27,778 bases of DNA from Oscillospiraceae bacterium. GTDB taxonomy: Bacteria > Bacillota > Clostridia > Oscillospirales > Oscillospiraceae. The position numbers were made by a program, and so were the translations under genes. The DNA lies in NCBI GenBank assembly GCA_017400415.1, contig JAFPTE010000080.1, positions 1-27,778 on the forward strand, in the 5' to 3' direction. Under the pieces are notes generated by a model. The model had not been told where the DNA came from. It did no database searches and saw only the letters and a list, made by a program, of their open reading frames with translations. Shown here one piece after another: positions 1 to 8,200 of the stretch; position 1 is the first letter of the stretch, and each line of letters begins with the position of its first letter.

Positions 1-1
1 C

Positions 2-382
2 ATCTCCATTCTGAACAACAACTGCTTTTTCTATGAGTGCACGGCCCTCTGCGGCACCCGGGGCTGGTTCTGCCCCCCGGAGGGCGGCACGGACCACGAC
101 AGAAAAATCATGGCCCGGGAGGTCATCAGGCTGGAGGCCAGTCTGAAGGCCGCCGGGGACGCTGAGGAAAAAATAGTCTTTCTCCACTACCCGCCCTTCT
201 ACGGCAGATATTATTCAAAGGATATGGTAAAGCTCCTCCGTGACTACGGCGTCAGCCGGGTTTACTACGGCCACATCCACGGCTCCGGCCGGCTTCTGGC
301 CTTTGAAGGGGAGGCGGACGGCATCGAATACCGCCTTGTGAGCGCCGATCACGTGGGTTTTGCGCCAATAAGAGTGCTGTGA
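2..382 (+). CDS. Metallophosphoesterase, C-terminal part (5' truncated by window)
   Basis: The frame is open from base 2 to the stop at 380-382 and encodes about 126 residues; the true start lies upstream of the window. Two motifs of the calcineurin-like metallophosphoesterase fold are visible: HYPPF, and near the end GHIHG, whose histidines normally bind the second metal of the dinuclear centre. The usual N-terminal motifs (DxH, GDxxD, GNH[DE]) would be in the missing part. The family hydrolyses phosphomonoesters or phosphodiesters, and the substrate cannot be told from this fragment. The next gene starts after an 88-base gap with its own promoter, so this gene probably belongs to an upstream unit. 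The family call is firm; any specific function is unknown. Confidence 0.85.
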   Translation: MSILNNNCFFYECTALCGTRGWFCPPEGGTDHDRKIMAREVIRLEASLKAAGDAEEKIVFLHYPPFYGRYYSKDMVKLLRDYGVSRVYYGHIHGSGRLLAFEGEADGIEYRLVSADHVGFAPIRVL

Positions 383-405
383 AGCGGAAATTACCGGAGA
401 AATTA

Positions 406-434
406 TTGCCTTTTTTGGTTTTGTATGTTATACT
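406..434 (+). promoter_or_regulatory. SigA-type extended -10 promoter for tig
   Basis: A -35 element TTGCCT (406-411) and a -10 element TATACT (429-434) are separated by 17 bases. TG at 426-427 sits one base upstream of the -10, making it an extended -10. Transcription would start near 441, about 30 bases before the GTG start of tig. It is probably the main promoter for the protein-quality cluster. Confidence 0.75.
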
Positions 435-470
435 TACGGGGTATGCCCCAATAGACAGGAGGACACTGAA

Positions 471-1769
471 GTGTTAGTAAAGGATTACGAGAAGAAAGAA
501 AAAAGCACCGCCGAGCTCACAGTTGAGTTCACACCCGAGGAATTTGAAGCAGCCGTCAACAAGGCCTACCTTAAGGGCAGGGGCCGTATCTCCATCCCCG
601 GCTTCCGGAAGGGCAAGGCGCCCAGAAGGATCATCGAGGCCATGTACGGCACCGGCGCCTTCTATGAGGACGCTGTTGAGGAGCTGTACCCCACCGCCCT
701 GGAGAATGCGGTCAAGGAGAAGAACCTGGCCATCGTCGGCAGACCCTCCGTCACCGACATGAGCGTGGGCGAGGACAAGAGCCTGACCCTTAAGTTCCTT
801 GTGAGCCTGTACCCCGAGGTCAAGGTTGAGGGCTACAAGGGCATCGCCGCCCCCAAGCCCGCCGTGACTGTTTCCGACGCCGATATCGACCGGGAGCTGG
901 GCAAGGTCCGGGAGCAGAACGCCCGGGAGGAGACTGTTGAGAGAGAAGCCAGGAGCGGTGATATTGCCAATATTGACTTCGTAGGATATATGGACGGCAA
1001 GCCCTTCGAGGGCGGCAAGGGTGAGGACTATGACCTGGAGCTGGGCTCCGGCACCTTCATCCCCGGCTTTGAGGACCAGATAGTGGGCCACTCCGTGGGC
1101 GACGAGTTCGATGTGAACGTCACCTTCCCGGAGGCCTATGCCCCGGAGCTGGCCGGCAAGGACGCCACCTTCAAGGTCACCCTCAAGGGTGTGAAGATGA
1201 AGGAGCTGCCCGAGCTGGATGACGAGTTTGCCAAGGACGTGTCCGAGTTCGACACTCTGGACGAGTACAAGGCCTCTATCCGCAAGGACCTGGAGAAGAA
1301 GAGAGCTGACGAGGCTGACAGAGCCTTCAGGGACGTTGTCATCTCCCGCCTGGTGGATAAGGTGGAGGGCGAGGTGCCCGACGCCATGGTGGAGGAGCAC
1401 CTGGACCAGATGGTGGGCAACTTCCGCTACAATCTCTCCGCCCAGGGCATGGAGCTTGAGCACTACCTGTCCATGATGGGCATGGATGAGAAGGCCCTGA
1501 GAGACGAGCTGCGCTTCAACGCCGAGAAGGAGGTCAAGAGCGACCTGGCTATGGAGTACATAGCAAAGCAGGAGAGCTTTGAGGTCTCTGACGAGGACGT
1601 GGAGGCCGAGTATGAGCGCCTGGGCAAGGAGTACTCCATGGACGTGGACTCCGTGAAGAAGGCCATCAGCGCCGACAGCATCAAGACCGGCCTGAAGCTT
1701 GACAAGGCCAAGGAGCTGGTCCTCTCCACCGCAGTGGAGGAAAAGAAGGAGACCGAGGATAAGGAGTAA
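471..1769 (+). CDS. tig: Trigger factor (ribosome-associated chaperone, peptidyl-prolyl isomerase)
   Basis: The gene encodes 432 residues, the usual length for trigger factor. It binds the ribosome at the peptide exit tunnel and shields nascent chains. The N-terminal ribosome-binding domain carries the signature GFRKGKAP at residues 44-51. An FKBP-type PPIase domain follows at about residues 163-240, including GTFIPGFEDQ. The C-terminal part, to residue 432, is the helical chaperone domain and ends in a charged Glu/Lys tail. The start is GTG at 471, chosen because AGGAGG (457-462) lies 8 bases upstream and the next residues match the family N-terminus. It is followed 70 bases later by clpP. 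Identification is very secure. Confidence 0.97.
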   Translation: MLVKDYEKKEKSTAELTVEFTPEEFEAAVNKAYLKGRGRISIPGFRKGKAPRRIIEAMYGTGAFYEDAVEELYPTALENAVKEKNLAIVGRPSVTDMSVGEDKSLTLKFLVSLYPEVKVEGYKGIAAPKPAVTVSDADIDRELGKVREQNAREETVEREARSGDIANIDFVGYMDGKPFEGGKGEDYDLELGSGTFIPGFEDQIVGHSVGDEFDVNVTFPEAYAPELAGKDATFKVTLKGVKMKELPELDDEFAKDVSEFDTLDEYKASIRKDLEKKRADEADRAFRDVVISRLVDKVEGEVPDAMVEEHLDQMVGNFRYNLSAQGMELEHYLSMMGMDEKALRDELRFNAEKEVKSDLAMEYIAKQESFEVSDEDVEAEYERLGKEYSMDVDSVKKAISADSIKTGLKLDKAKELVLSTAVEEKKETEDKE

Positions 1770-1778
1770 GCCTCCCCT

Positions 1779-1808
1779 TTGCATAAAACAGTCTCCTTTG
1801 GGTATTAT
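1779..1808 (+). promoter_or_regulatory. Possible SigA-type promoter for clpP
   Basis: TTGCAT (1779-1784) and TATTAT (1803-1808) are 18 bases apart in the AT-richer gap between tig and clpP. The -35 matches consensus only at TTG and there is no TG extension, so this is a moderate candidate. Transcripts starting near 1815 would lack the upstream anti-SD segment described separately. Confidence 0.4.
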
Positions 1809-1832
1809 TTACCGGAAATCTTTATAAAGGAG
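1793..1832 (+). promoter_or_regulatory. Potential hairpin hiding the clpP ribosome-binding site
   Basis: CTCCTTT (1793-1799) is a perfect 7-base complement of AAAGGAG (1826-1832), the SD of clpP. A G-U pair (1800/1825) can extend the stem. Inside the loop, GGTA (1801-1804) can pair with TACC (1810-1813). In a message read through from tig this would sequester the clpP SD. It could be coincidence. Confidence 0.35.
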
Positions 1833-1839
1833 CAAAAAT

Positions 1840-2421
1840 ATGAGTTTAGTGCCTTATGTAGTTGAGCAGACCAGCCGGGGCGAGAGATCCTATGATATCT
1901 TCTCCCGCCTTCTGAACGACAGAATCATCTTCCTGGGCGAGGAGGTCAACGACGTGACCGCCGGCCTGGTGGTCGCCCAGCTGCTTTTCCTGGAGGCCCA
2001 GGACCCGGATAAGGACATCCAGTTCTATATCAATTCCCCCGGCGGCTCCGTCACGGCGGGCATGGCCATCTATGACACCATGCAGTACGTGAAGCCCGAT
2101 GTGTCCACCATCTGCGTGGGCCTGGCCGCCAGCATGGGCGCCTTCCTGCTGAGCGCAGGGGCCAAGGGCAAGAGAATCGCCCTGCCCAATTCCGAAATCA
2201 TGATCCATCAGCCCTCCGGCGGCTTCCAGGGCCAGGCTACGGATATCCGCATCCATGCGGAGAACATCCTCCGCATCAAGGAGAATCTCAATAAGATTCT
2301 GGCGGAGAACACCGGCAAGCCCATCGAGGTCATCCGGCAGGCAACGGAGCGGGACAACTTCATGACCGCTCAGGAGGCCGTGGAATTCGGCATCATCGAT
2401 AAAGTTATCAGCAGGAGATAA
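1840..2421 (+). CDS. clpP: ATP-dependent Clp protease proteolytic subunit ClpP
   Basis: At 193 residues this is the usual length for ClpP, the serine peptidase that forms a tetradecameric barrel and degrades substrates fed by Clp ATPases. The catalytic triad is visible: Ser98 in GLAASMGAF, His123 in MIHQPSGG and Asp172 in ERDNFM. The oxyanion segment SPGGSV is at residues 66-71. The ATG at 1840 has AAAGGAG (1826-1832) 7 bases upstream. clpX follows after 8 bases, so protease and unfoldase are made from the same message. Within this window it is the only clpP, and nothing suggests a second, inactive paralogue. Confidence 0.98.
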   Translation: MSLVPYVVEQTSRGERSYDIFSRLLNDRIIFLGEEVNDVTAGLVVAQLLFLEAQDPDKDIQFYINSPGGSVTAGMAIYDTMQYVKPDVSTICVGLAASMGAFLLSAGAKGKRIALPNSEIMIHQPSGGFQGQATDIRIHAENILRIKENLNKILAENTGKPIEVIRQATERDNFMTAQEAVEFGIIDKVISRR

Positions 2422-2429
2422 AAGTTTCC

Positions 2430-3722
2430 ATGGCTAATAAAGACGAAAAGCTGGTGCGCTGCAGCTTCTGCGGCAGATGGGAGAATGAGGTCCCCCGCCT
2501 TATCGGCGCAGGAAAATCCTATATCTGCACGGACTGCATCGGTATCTGTGCGGGCATGCTGGGGGGCAAGGTCACCTGGACCGACGGCCAGGCCGCCGGC
2601 GAGGAGCAGGAGAGCCGGGCCTTCGATATCTCCGCTCTTCCCAAGCCCAAGGAGATAAAGGCCTACCTGGACGAGTATATCATCGGCCAGGACGAGGCTA
2701 AAAAGGCCCTCAGCGTGGCCGTATACAACCACTATAAGCGCATCGCCGCCATGGACAGCGGGGAGACGGCGGAGGAAATACAGAAATCCAACGTGCTCCT
2801 CATCGGGCCCACGGGCTCCGGCAAGACCCTCTTTGCCCAGACCCTGGCCCGGCTCCTGGATGTGCCCTTCGCCATTGCGGACGCCACCACCCTTACGGAG
2901 GCCGGCTATGTGGGAGACGACGTGGAGAATATCCTCCTGCGGCTCCTGCAGGCGGCGGACTTTGACGTGGAGAAGGCGGAGCGGGGCATCATCTATATTG
3001 ACGAGCTGGATAAAATCGCCCGGAAGTCGGAGAACACCTCCATCACCAGAGACGTCTCCGGCGAGGGCGTGCAGCAGGCCCTTCTGAAAATCCTTGAGGG
3101 CACTGTGGCCGGCGTGCCTCCTCTGGGCGGCAGAAAGCACCCCCAGCAGGAGCTCATCAACGTGGATACCAAAAATATCCTCTTCATCTGCGGCGGCGCC
3201 TTTGACGGCATCGAGAAGATAATCGAGTCCCGCCTGGATAAGAAGGGCATCGGCTTCGGCGCCGAGATAAAGTCAAAGAGGGACAAAAACTCCGGTGAGG
3301 TCATCCAGGCTGTCCGTTCCCACGACCTGCAGCGCTTCGGCATCATCCCGGAGCTTATAGGCCGCATACCGGTCATCGTGCCCATGCGCCAGCTGGGCAG
3401 GGAGGACCTGGTCCGGATACTGACCGAGCCGAAGAACGCCCTCACCAGGCAGTACGCCGCCCTTTTGGGCTTTGACGGCGTCACCCTTAAGTTTGAGGAG
3501 GGGGCCCTGGAGGCCATCGCCGACAAGGCCATCGCCCTGGACATCGGCGCCAGGGGACTGAGAAGCGTTGTGGAGGGCATCATGACGGACGTCATGTATG
3601 AGATTCCCTCCGACTCCCGGGCGGAGTCTGTGCTCATTACCAGAGAATGCGTGGAAAAGGGCACTGCCCCCACCGTTATCCACAGACCTAAGCCCCAGTT
3701 CGATCCCAATATAGCCGTATGA
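2430..3722 (+). CDS. clpX: ATP-dependent Clp protease ATP-binding subunit ClpX
   Basis: This 430-residue AAA+ unfoldase delivers substrates to ClpP. The N-terminal zinc-binding domain has Cys11, Cys14, Cys33 and Cys36. Walker A is GPTGSGKT (126-133), Walker B IIYIDE (187-192) and the substrate-gripping pore loop GYVG (159-162). The ClpP-docking loop IGF is at 274-276, and sensor 2 is in GARGLRSV (373-380). All parts needed to work with the neighbouring ClpP are therefore present. The ATG at 2430 has AGGAG (2413-2417) upstream, lying inside the last codons of clpP. A hairpin resembling an intrinsic terminator follows just after the stop, before lon. Confidence 0.98.
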   Translation: MANKDEKLVRCSFCGRWENEVPRLIGAGKSYICTDCIGICAGMLGGKVTWTDGQAAGEEQESRAFDISALPKPKEIKAYLDEYIIGQDEAKKALSVAVYNHYKRIAAMDSGETAEEIQKSNVLLIGPTGSGKTLFAQTLARLLDVPFAIADATTLTEAGYVGDDVENILLRLLQAADFDVEKAERGIIYIDELDKIARKSENTSITRDVSGEGVQQALLKILEGTVAGVPPLGGRKHPQQELINVDTKNILFICGGAFDGIEKIIESRLDKKGIGFGAEIKSKRDKNSGEVIQAVRSHDLQRFGIIPELIGRIPVIVPMRQLGREDLVRILTEPKNALTRQYAALLGFDGVTLKFEEGALEAIADKAIALDIGARGLRSVVEGIMTDVMYEIPSDSRAESVLITRECVEKGTAPTVIHRPKPQFDPNIAV

Positions 3723-3727
3723 TATCC

Positions 3728-3760
3728 GGGAGTGCGCTTTATGTAAACGCACTCCCTTTT
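3728..3760 (+). terminator. Intrinsic terminator or attenuator between clpX and lon
   Basis: GGGAGTGCG (3728-3736) pairs perfectly with CGCACTCCC (3748-3756), and TTTT follows at 3757-3760. The inner loop can add TTT/AAA pairs around a bulged C. The short T-tract suggests partial termination, which would lower lon expression relative to clpPX. No promoter is evident between the hairpin and lon. Confidence 0.65.
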
Positions 3761-3787
3761 GGAATACCACCGGAAAGAGGTGAAAAG

Positions 3788-6136
3788 ATGGATAACAATC
3801 TGGATATTACCGCCGAAGCCGGGGAGGAGAGGCTGCCTATGCTGCCCCTGCGGGCACTGACCGTGTTCCCGGACACCTCCGTCAGCTTCGACGTTGAGCG
3901 CCGCCGCTCCGTAGCCGCCGTGGAGGCGGCCTCCAAGGGCACAAGGCGCATATTCCTGGTGGCCCAGCGGGACCCCATGAAGGAGAACCCCGCTGTGGAG
4001 GACTTATATGAAATCGGCGTGGTCTGCACCCTGCGCCAGTACGTCCGCAACGGCGACCACGGCCTTCGTGTCATTGTGGAGGGCGTCAGCCGTGCCCGCC
4101 GGACGGAGGCCTCCATGGAGGGCAAGTACCCCCACAGCACCGTGAGCCTGATTCCCAGGGAGGGGGCGGAGCGCACCGGCCGCCTGGTGGCCCTTATGCG
4201 GAACGCCGTCACCCTCTATGATCAGTACCTGACCGAAAACGAAATCAACCGGCCGGAGGTCTTTATCGGCCTTACCCTGCGGGATGACCCGGACTACACC
4301 GCAGACTATATTGCCCAGAGCATCAATATCTCCGCCGCCGCCAAGCAGGACCTGCTGGAGACCTTCTCCGCCGAGGAGAGGCTGGGTAAGCTTTCCCGCA
4401 TCATGAGCGACGAGATAAACATAACCCGCATTGAGCGGGATATCAACGAAAAGCTCCGCAACAACATGCAGAACGCCCAGCGGGACAGCATCCTGCGGGA
4501 GCAGCTCCACATCATCCAGAACGAGCTGGGTGAGGACGATATGTCCGACGTGGAGGAGTACCGGCAGAAGATAGCCCAGGCAAAGCTCCCCGGTGAGGTG
4601 GAGGAGAAGCTCAATAAGGAGAACGAGCGCCTGGCAAAGCAGCCCTTCGGCTCCGCCGAGGCCTCCGTTATCCGGGGCTACCTGGACGCCGTGCTGGCCC
4701 TGCCCTGGCATACGGGCACCAAGGAGCGGCTGGATATAGCCGCCGCCAGAAGGATACTGGATAAGGAGCACTACGGCCTTGAAAAGGTGAAGGACCGCAT
4801 CATCGAATACCTGGCGGTCCGCAAGGTGGCCCCGGACGTGAAGGGCGCCATCCTGTGCCTGGTGGGCCCTCCCGGCGTAGGCAAGACCAGCGTTGCCATG
4901 AGCATCGCCCACGCCACCAACCGGAAGCTTGCCCGCATGAGCCTGGGCGGCATCCACGACGAGGCTGAAATCCGTGGACACCGGAAGACCTACGTGGGCG
5001 CCATGCCCGGCAGAATAATGACCGCCATGACCCAGTCCGGCTCCAATAACCCGGTCCTCTTGCTGGACGAGATAGACAAGCTGGGCTCCGATTACCGGGG
5101 GGACCCCTCCTCAGCCCTGCTGGAGGCCCTGGACCCGGTGGAGAACACCACCTTCCGGGACCACTTCCTGGAGATACCCTTCGATTTGTCCAACGTTCTC
5201 TTTATAACCACCGCCAACACCACGGATACCATACCCCGGCCCCTGCTGGACCGGATGGAGGTCATTGAGCTCACCAGCTACACCGATGAGGAGAAGGCCG
5301 CCATTGCAAAGCGCCACCTGCTGCCCAAGCAGAGAAAGCGCCACGGCCTCAGCTCCTCCACCCTGAGAGTAAGCGACGCTGCCATCCGGGCCCTTATCTC
5401 CGGCTACACCCGGGAGTCCGGCGTCCGCCAGCTGGAGCGGGAGATCGCCTCCCTGTGCCGGAAGGCCGATAAGCTCATAGCCACCGGGGAGGCGGACCTG
5501 CTCTCAGTCCGGCCGGATAACCTTGAGGCCCTCCTGGGCCCAAAGAAGTTCAAGCCAGATGTGCTGGCCGGGAAGGACGCCGTCGGCGTTGTGAACGGCC
5601 TTGCCTGGACCAGCGTAGGCGGGGAGCTTCTGGAGGTGGAGGCCGTGTGCCTGGAGGGCACGGGAAAGCTGAGCCTGACGGGCAACATCGGCAAGGTCAT
5701 GGAGGAGAGCGCCCAGGCGGCAGTCTCCTGCATCCGCAGCCGTGCCAGAGCCCTGGGCATCGACCCGGAGTTTTACAAGAACCGGGATATCCACATCCAC
5801 TTCCCGGAGGGGGCCGTTCCCAAGGACGGACCCTCTGCCGGCGTCACCATAGCCGTGGCTGCCATCTCCGCCCTGACCGGCGTTGCCGCCAGGCGTGACG
5901 TGGCCATGACCGGGGAGATAACCCTCACCGGCCGGGTGCTGCCCATCGGCGGACTCAAGGAGAAAACCATGGCCGCCCTGCGCTACGGGGTCAAAACCGT
6001 CATCATACCCAAGGAAAACGAAAAGGACCTGGAGGAGATCGACCAGACCGTCCGCTCCGAGCTCTCCTTTGTCCTGGCCTCCACCGTGGACGACGTTATC
6101 TCCGCTGCGCTGACTCTGCCGAAGGCGGTGGGGTAA
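3788..6136 (+). CDS. lon: ATP-dependent protease La (Lon)
   Basis: The chosen start gives 782 residues, a normal length for LonA. This cytoplasmic AAA+ protease degrades misfolded and regulatory proteins. The N-terminal substrate-binding domain starts at LPMLPLRALTVFP. Walker A is GPPGVGKT (360-367) and Walker B LLLDEIDK (424-431). The C-terminal protease domain has catalytic Ser683 in PKDGPSAG and Lys726 in GGLKEK, 43 residues apart as in E. coli Lon. The ATG at 3788 is preferred because AGGTG (3778-3782) lies upstream and the protein then begins close to the family N-terminus. An in-frame ATG at 3719 would translate through the terminator hairpin. engB starts one base after the stop. Confidence 0.96.
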   Translation: MDNNLDITAEAGEERLPMLPLRALTVFPDTSVSFDVERRRSVAAVEAASKGTRRIFLVAQRDPMKENPAVEDLYEIGVVCTLRQYVRNGDHGLRVIVEGVSRARRTEASMEGKYPHSTVSLIPREGAERTGRLVALMRNAVTLYDQYLTENEINRPEVFIGLTLRDDPDYTADYIAQSINISAAAKQDLLETFSAEERLGKLSRIMSDEINITRIERDINEKLRNNMQNAQRDSILREQLHIIQNELGEDDMSDVEEYRQKIAQAKLPGEVEEKLNKENERLAKQPFGSAEASVIRGYLDAVLALPWHTGTKERLDIAAARRILDKEHYGLEKVKDRIIEYLAVRKVAPDVKGAILCLVGPPGVGKTSVAMSIAHATNRKLARMSLGGIHDEAEIRGHRKTYVGAMPGRIMTAMTQSGSNNPVLLLDEIDKLGSDYRGDPSSALLEALDPVENTTFRDHFLEIPFDLSNVLFITTANTTDTIPRPLLDRMEVIELTSYTDEEKAAIAKRHLLPKQRKRHGLSSSTLRVSDAAIRALISGYTRESGVRQLEREIASLCRKADKLIATGEADLLSVRPDNLEALLGPKKFKPDVLAGKDAVGVVNGLAWTSVGGELLEVEAVCLEGTGKLSLTGNIGKVMEESAQAAVSCIRSRARALGIDPEFYKNRDIHIHFPEGAVPKDGPSAGVTIAVAAISALTGVAARRDVAMTGEITLTGRVLPIGGLKEKTMAALRYGVKTVIIPKENEKDLEEIDQTVRSELSFVLASTVDDVISAALTLPKAVG

Positions 6137-6137
6137 A

Positions 6138-6719
6138 ATGGACCTTACGAAGACCGTTTTTGTCAAATCCGCCGCCTCCCCCAAGGATTTTGTCCGGGAC
6201 GGAAGGCCTCAGATAGCCTTTGCGGGCAGATCGAATGTGGGGAAATCCTCCCTTATTAACTGCCTTATAAGGCGGAAAAACTACGCCCGGGTGGGGGCAA
6301 GCCCCGGAAAAACCACCCAAATCAACTATTTCCTCACAGACGGCAGCTTCTATATAACTGACCTGCCCGGCTACGGCTACGTCAAGGTTTCCAAGGCGGA
6401 GCGGGACCGTTGGGCGGGACTTATGGAGAGCTACTTTGCCGCCCGGGAGCTCATTACTGCGGGGGTCATGATTGTGGACGCCCGCCATAAGCCCACGGCG
6501 GACGACGTGACCATGTTCCGGTGGTTCAGGGATACAGGCTGCCCCGTCATTGTGGCCGCCAACAAGGCGGACAAGCTGAAAAAGAGCGAGCTTGAGCCCA
6601 ACCTTCAGCTTATCCGGGACACCCTTGAGCTGCAGGAGGAGAAGCTCATTCTCTGCTCCGCCGAGAAGGGACAGGGGAGAGACGCCCTGATCTCCGCCAT
6701 TCTGGAGAACCTATGCTGA
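6138..6719 (+). CDS. engB: Ribosome biogenesis GTP-binding protein EngB (YsxC/YihA)
   Basis: This 193-residue TrmE-Era-EngA-EngB-Septin-like GTPase is needed for assembly of the large ribosomal subunit. G1 is GRSNVGKS (30-37), the G2 threonines are in GKTTQ (58-61), G3 is DLPG (75-78), G4 NKAD (142-145) and G5 lies in CSAEK. The gene starts one base after the lon stop and has only a weak GGTGGGG upstream, so translation is probably coupled to lon. The lon-ysxC pair is a conserved Firmicutes arrangement, also seen in B. subtilis. It overlaps the next gene by 7 bases. Confidence 0.96.
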   Translation: MDLTKTVFVKSAASPKDFVRDGRPQIAFAGRSNVGKSSLINCLIRRKNYARVGASPGKTTQINYFLTDGSFYITDLPGYGYVKVSKAERDRWAGLMESYFAARELITAGVMIVDARHKPTADDVTMFRWFRDTGCPVIVAANKADKLKKSELEPNLQLIRDTLELQEEKLILCSAEKGQGRDALISAILENLC

Positions 6720-7390
6720 ACGTACTGCAAAACCTGGACTGGATGAAGCTGGTGGACATGCTGCTTTCCGTCATCCCGGTCCTGATCTGCATAACTGTCC
6801 ACGAGTGCTGCCACGGCCTGTGCGCCCTGTGGCTGGGTGACGATACGGCCAAAAGGGCCGGGCGCCTGAGCCTTAACCCCATCAAGCACTTTGACGTTAT
6901 CGGCTTTATCATGCTGGTGACCGTGGGCTTCGGCTGGGCAAAGCCCGTGCCCATAGATATGCGCCGGTTCAAAAATCCCCGGCAGGGCATGGCCTTAACC
7001 GCCCTGGCAGGGCCGGCCTCCAATATCGTCCTGGCCATAGTCATGCTGTTTATCTTCGGGCTTCTTTTCGTGCCCCTCCAAGCAAACACGGTGGGCTATT
7101 ACGTTCTGGTGAGCATCATGCGCACCGCCACCCTGAGCATCTCCCTGGCGGTTTTCAACATCATCCCCATCTCGCCTCTGGACGGCTCCAAGGTGCTCTT
7201 CTCCTTCCTGCCGGACGAGTGGTACTATAAGCTCATGCGCTATGAGCGCTACGGCATGCTGGTGCTGGTGCTGCTGACCATGACGGACGTGCTCTCAAAG
7301 CCCCTGGGCTTCCTTACCCAGAACGTCTATGACAAGCTGATGGTATTCGCCCAGTGGGGCATGGACATCACCGCACACTTTATTACCTGA
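6713..7390 (+). CDS. Site-2 protease family (M50) membrane metalloprotease
   Basis: This 225-residue integral membrane protein belongs to peptidase family M50. The zinc-binding HExxH motif is HECCH at residues 30-34 in the first hydrophobic segment. The third metal ligand is Asp157 in the NxxPxxxLDG motif (NIIPISPLDG). Several hydrophobic segments lie at about 12-35, 60-78, 95-122, 130-155 and 178-195. Such enzymes cut substrates inside the membrane; this short PDZ-less type is common in clostridia next to scpA-scpB. The substrate is unknown. It overlaps the end of engB by 7 bases with GGAG (6704-6707) upstream, and scpA follows after 15 bases. A role in sporulation signalling is possible but not shown by the sequence. 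Confidence 0.9.
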   Translation: MLNVLQNLDWMKLVDMLLSVIPVLICITVHECCHGLCALWLGDDTAKRAGRLSLNPIKHFDVIGFIMLVTVGFGWAKPVPIDMRRFKNPRQGMALTALAGPASNIVLAIVMLFIFGLLFVPLQANTVGYYVLVSIMRTATLSISLAVFNIIPISPLDGSKVLFSFLPDEWYYKLMRYERYGMLVLVLLTMTDVLSKPLGFLTQNVYDKLMVFAQWGMDITAHFIT

Positions 7391-7405
7391 GACGCAGGTG
7401 CTTCT

Positions 7406-8200
7406 ATGGAAAATCCAACCTTCCGCCTGGAGGGGGTCATACATTCCTCCGACGAGTTGGAGGATTTTGAAGGGCCCCTGACGCTTATTCTTCAGCTCCT
7501 GGCGAAAAACAAAATCGAGATACAGGATATCCGCATCTCGGACATCCTGGACCAGTACATGGCCTGGCTGGACGAGATGAAGGCCATGGACCTGGAGGTG
7601 GCCAGCGAGTTCGTGTCCATGGCCAGCCACCTGGTGTACATCAAGGCCCGGATGCTCCTCAATGCGGACGAGGAGCCCAGCGAGCTGGAGGAGCTCATAA
7701 AAAGCCTGGAGCGGCTGCAGCGCCGGGGGGAGTACGACCGCATCAAGGCCATCGTTCCCTTCCTGGAGCCCATGTATCAGAAGGGTGCCGGCACCATGAC
7801 AAAGCCCCCGGAGTACATACCGGAGGACAAGGTTTACCGCTACGTCCACGACCGGCAGGACCTGATGAACGCCATGCTCTCCGTGCTCACAAGGGAGGAC
7901 GGCGCCGCCCCGGCCCCGGAGGGCCCCCGGTTTGCCATACCCACAAGAATAATCTACCCCGTGACGGATAAGTCCGAGGAGATAATGATAATCCTGACCC
8001 GCCAGGGTCAGCTTCAGCTGCGGCAGCTCTATGACAGCGCCAAGAGCCGCACGGAGCTGGTGGCCACCTTCATAGCCCTTCTGGAGCTGTGCAAGGCAGG
8101 CAAGGTCGCCCTTATGGGCGAAGACGACGATATGACCCTTTCCGCCCTGGCGGACACAGATACAGAGGAGGTGAACGGCGATGGAGCTTCGGGAGCTTGA
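7406..8200 (+). CDS. scpA: Segregation and condensation protein A (kleisin ScpA)
   Basis: This 264-residue kleisin bridges the SMC dimer and recruits ScpB in the bacterial condensin complex, which compacts and helps segregate chromosomes. The N-terminal region has the family pattern DFEGPLTLILQLL followed by a helical segment ending SHLVYIKARMLL. The C-terminal winged-helix part ends in a short acidic stretch. The ATG at 7406 has an AGGTG upstream. The 3' end overlaps scpB by 20 bases, and scpB's SD lies within scpA codons, so the two partners are translationally coupled. The smc gene itself is not in the window. Confidence 0.95.
   Translation: MENPTFRLEGVIHSSDELEDFEGPLTLILQLLAKNKIEIQDIRISDILDQYMAWLDEMKAMDLEVASEFVSMASHLVYIKARMLLNADEEPSELEELIKSLERLQRRGEYDRIKAIVPFLEPMYQKGAGTMTKPPEYIPEDKVYRYVHDRQDLMNAMLSVLTREDGAAPAPEGPRFAIPTRIIYPVTDKSEEIMIILTRQGQLQLRQLYDSAKSRTELVATFIALLELCKAGKVALMGEDDDMTLSALADTDTEEVNGDGASGA

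Noticed and set aside
338..341. PriA DEEQ in place of DEEH (residue numbers of the protein) as a defect
   Set aside because: From memory, DEEQ-type Walker B motifs are usual in clostridial PriA, and all other helicase and zinc motifs are intact.
474..1784. Long antisense open frame (436 codons) over tig
   Set aside because: It mirrors the entire trigger factor gene, is Leu/His/Val-rich without recognisable motifs, and such frames are common opposite GC-rich genes.
3719..3787. Upstream in-frame start for lon overlapping the clpX stop (ATGA)
   Set aside because: The extra 23 residues are encoded by the terminator hairpin and are not Lon-like; ATG 3788 has an SD and gives a normal N-terminus.
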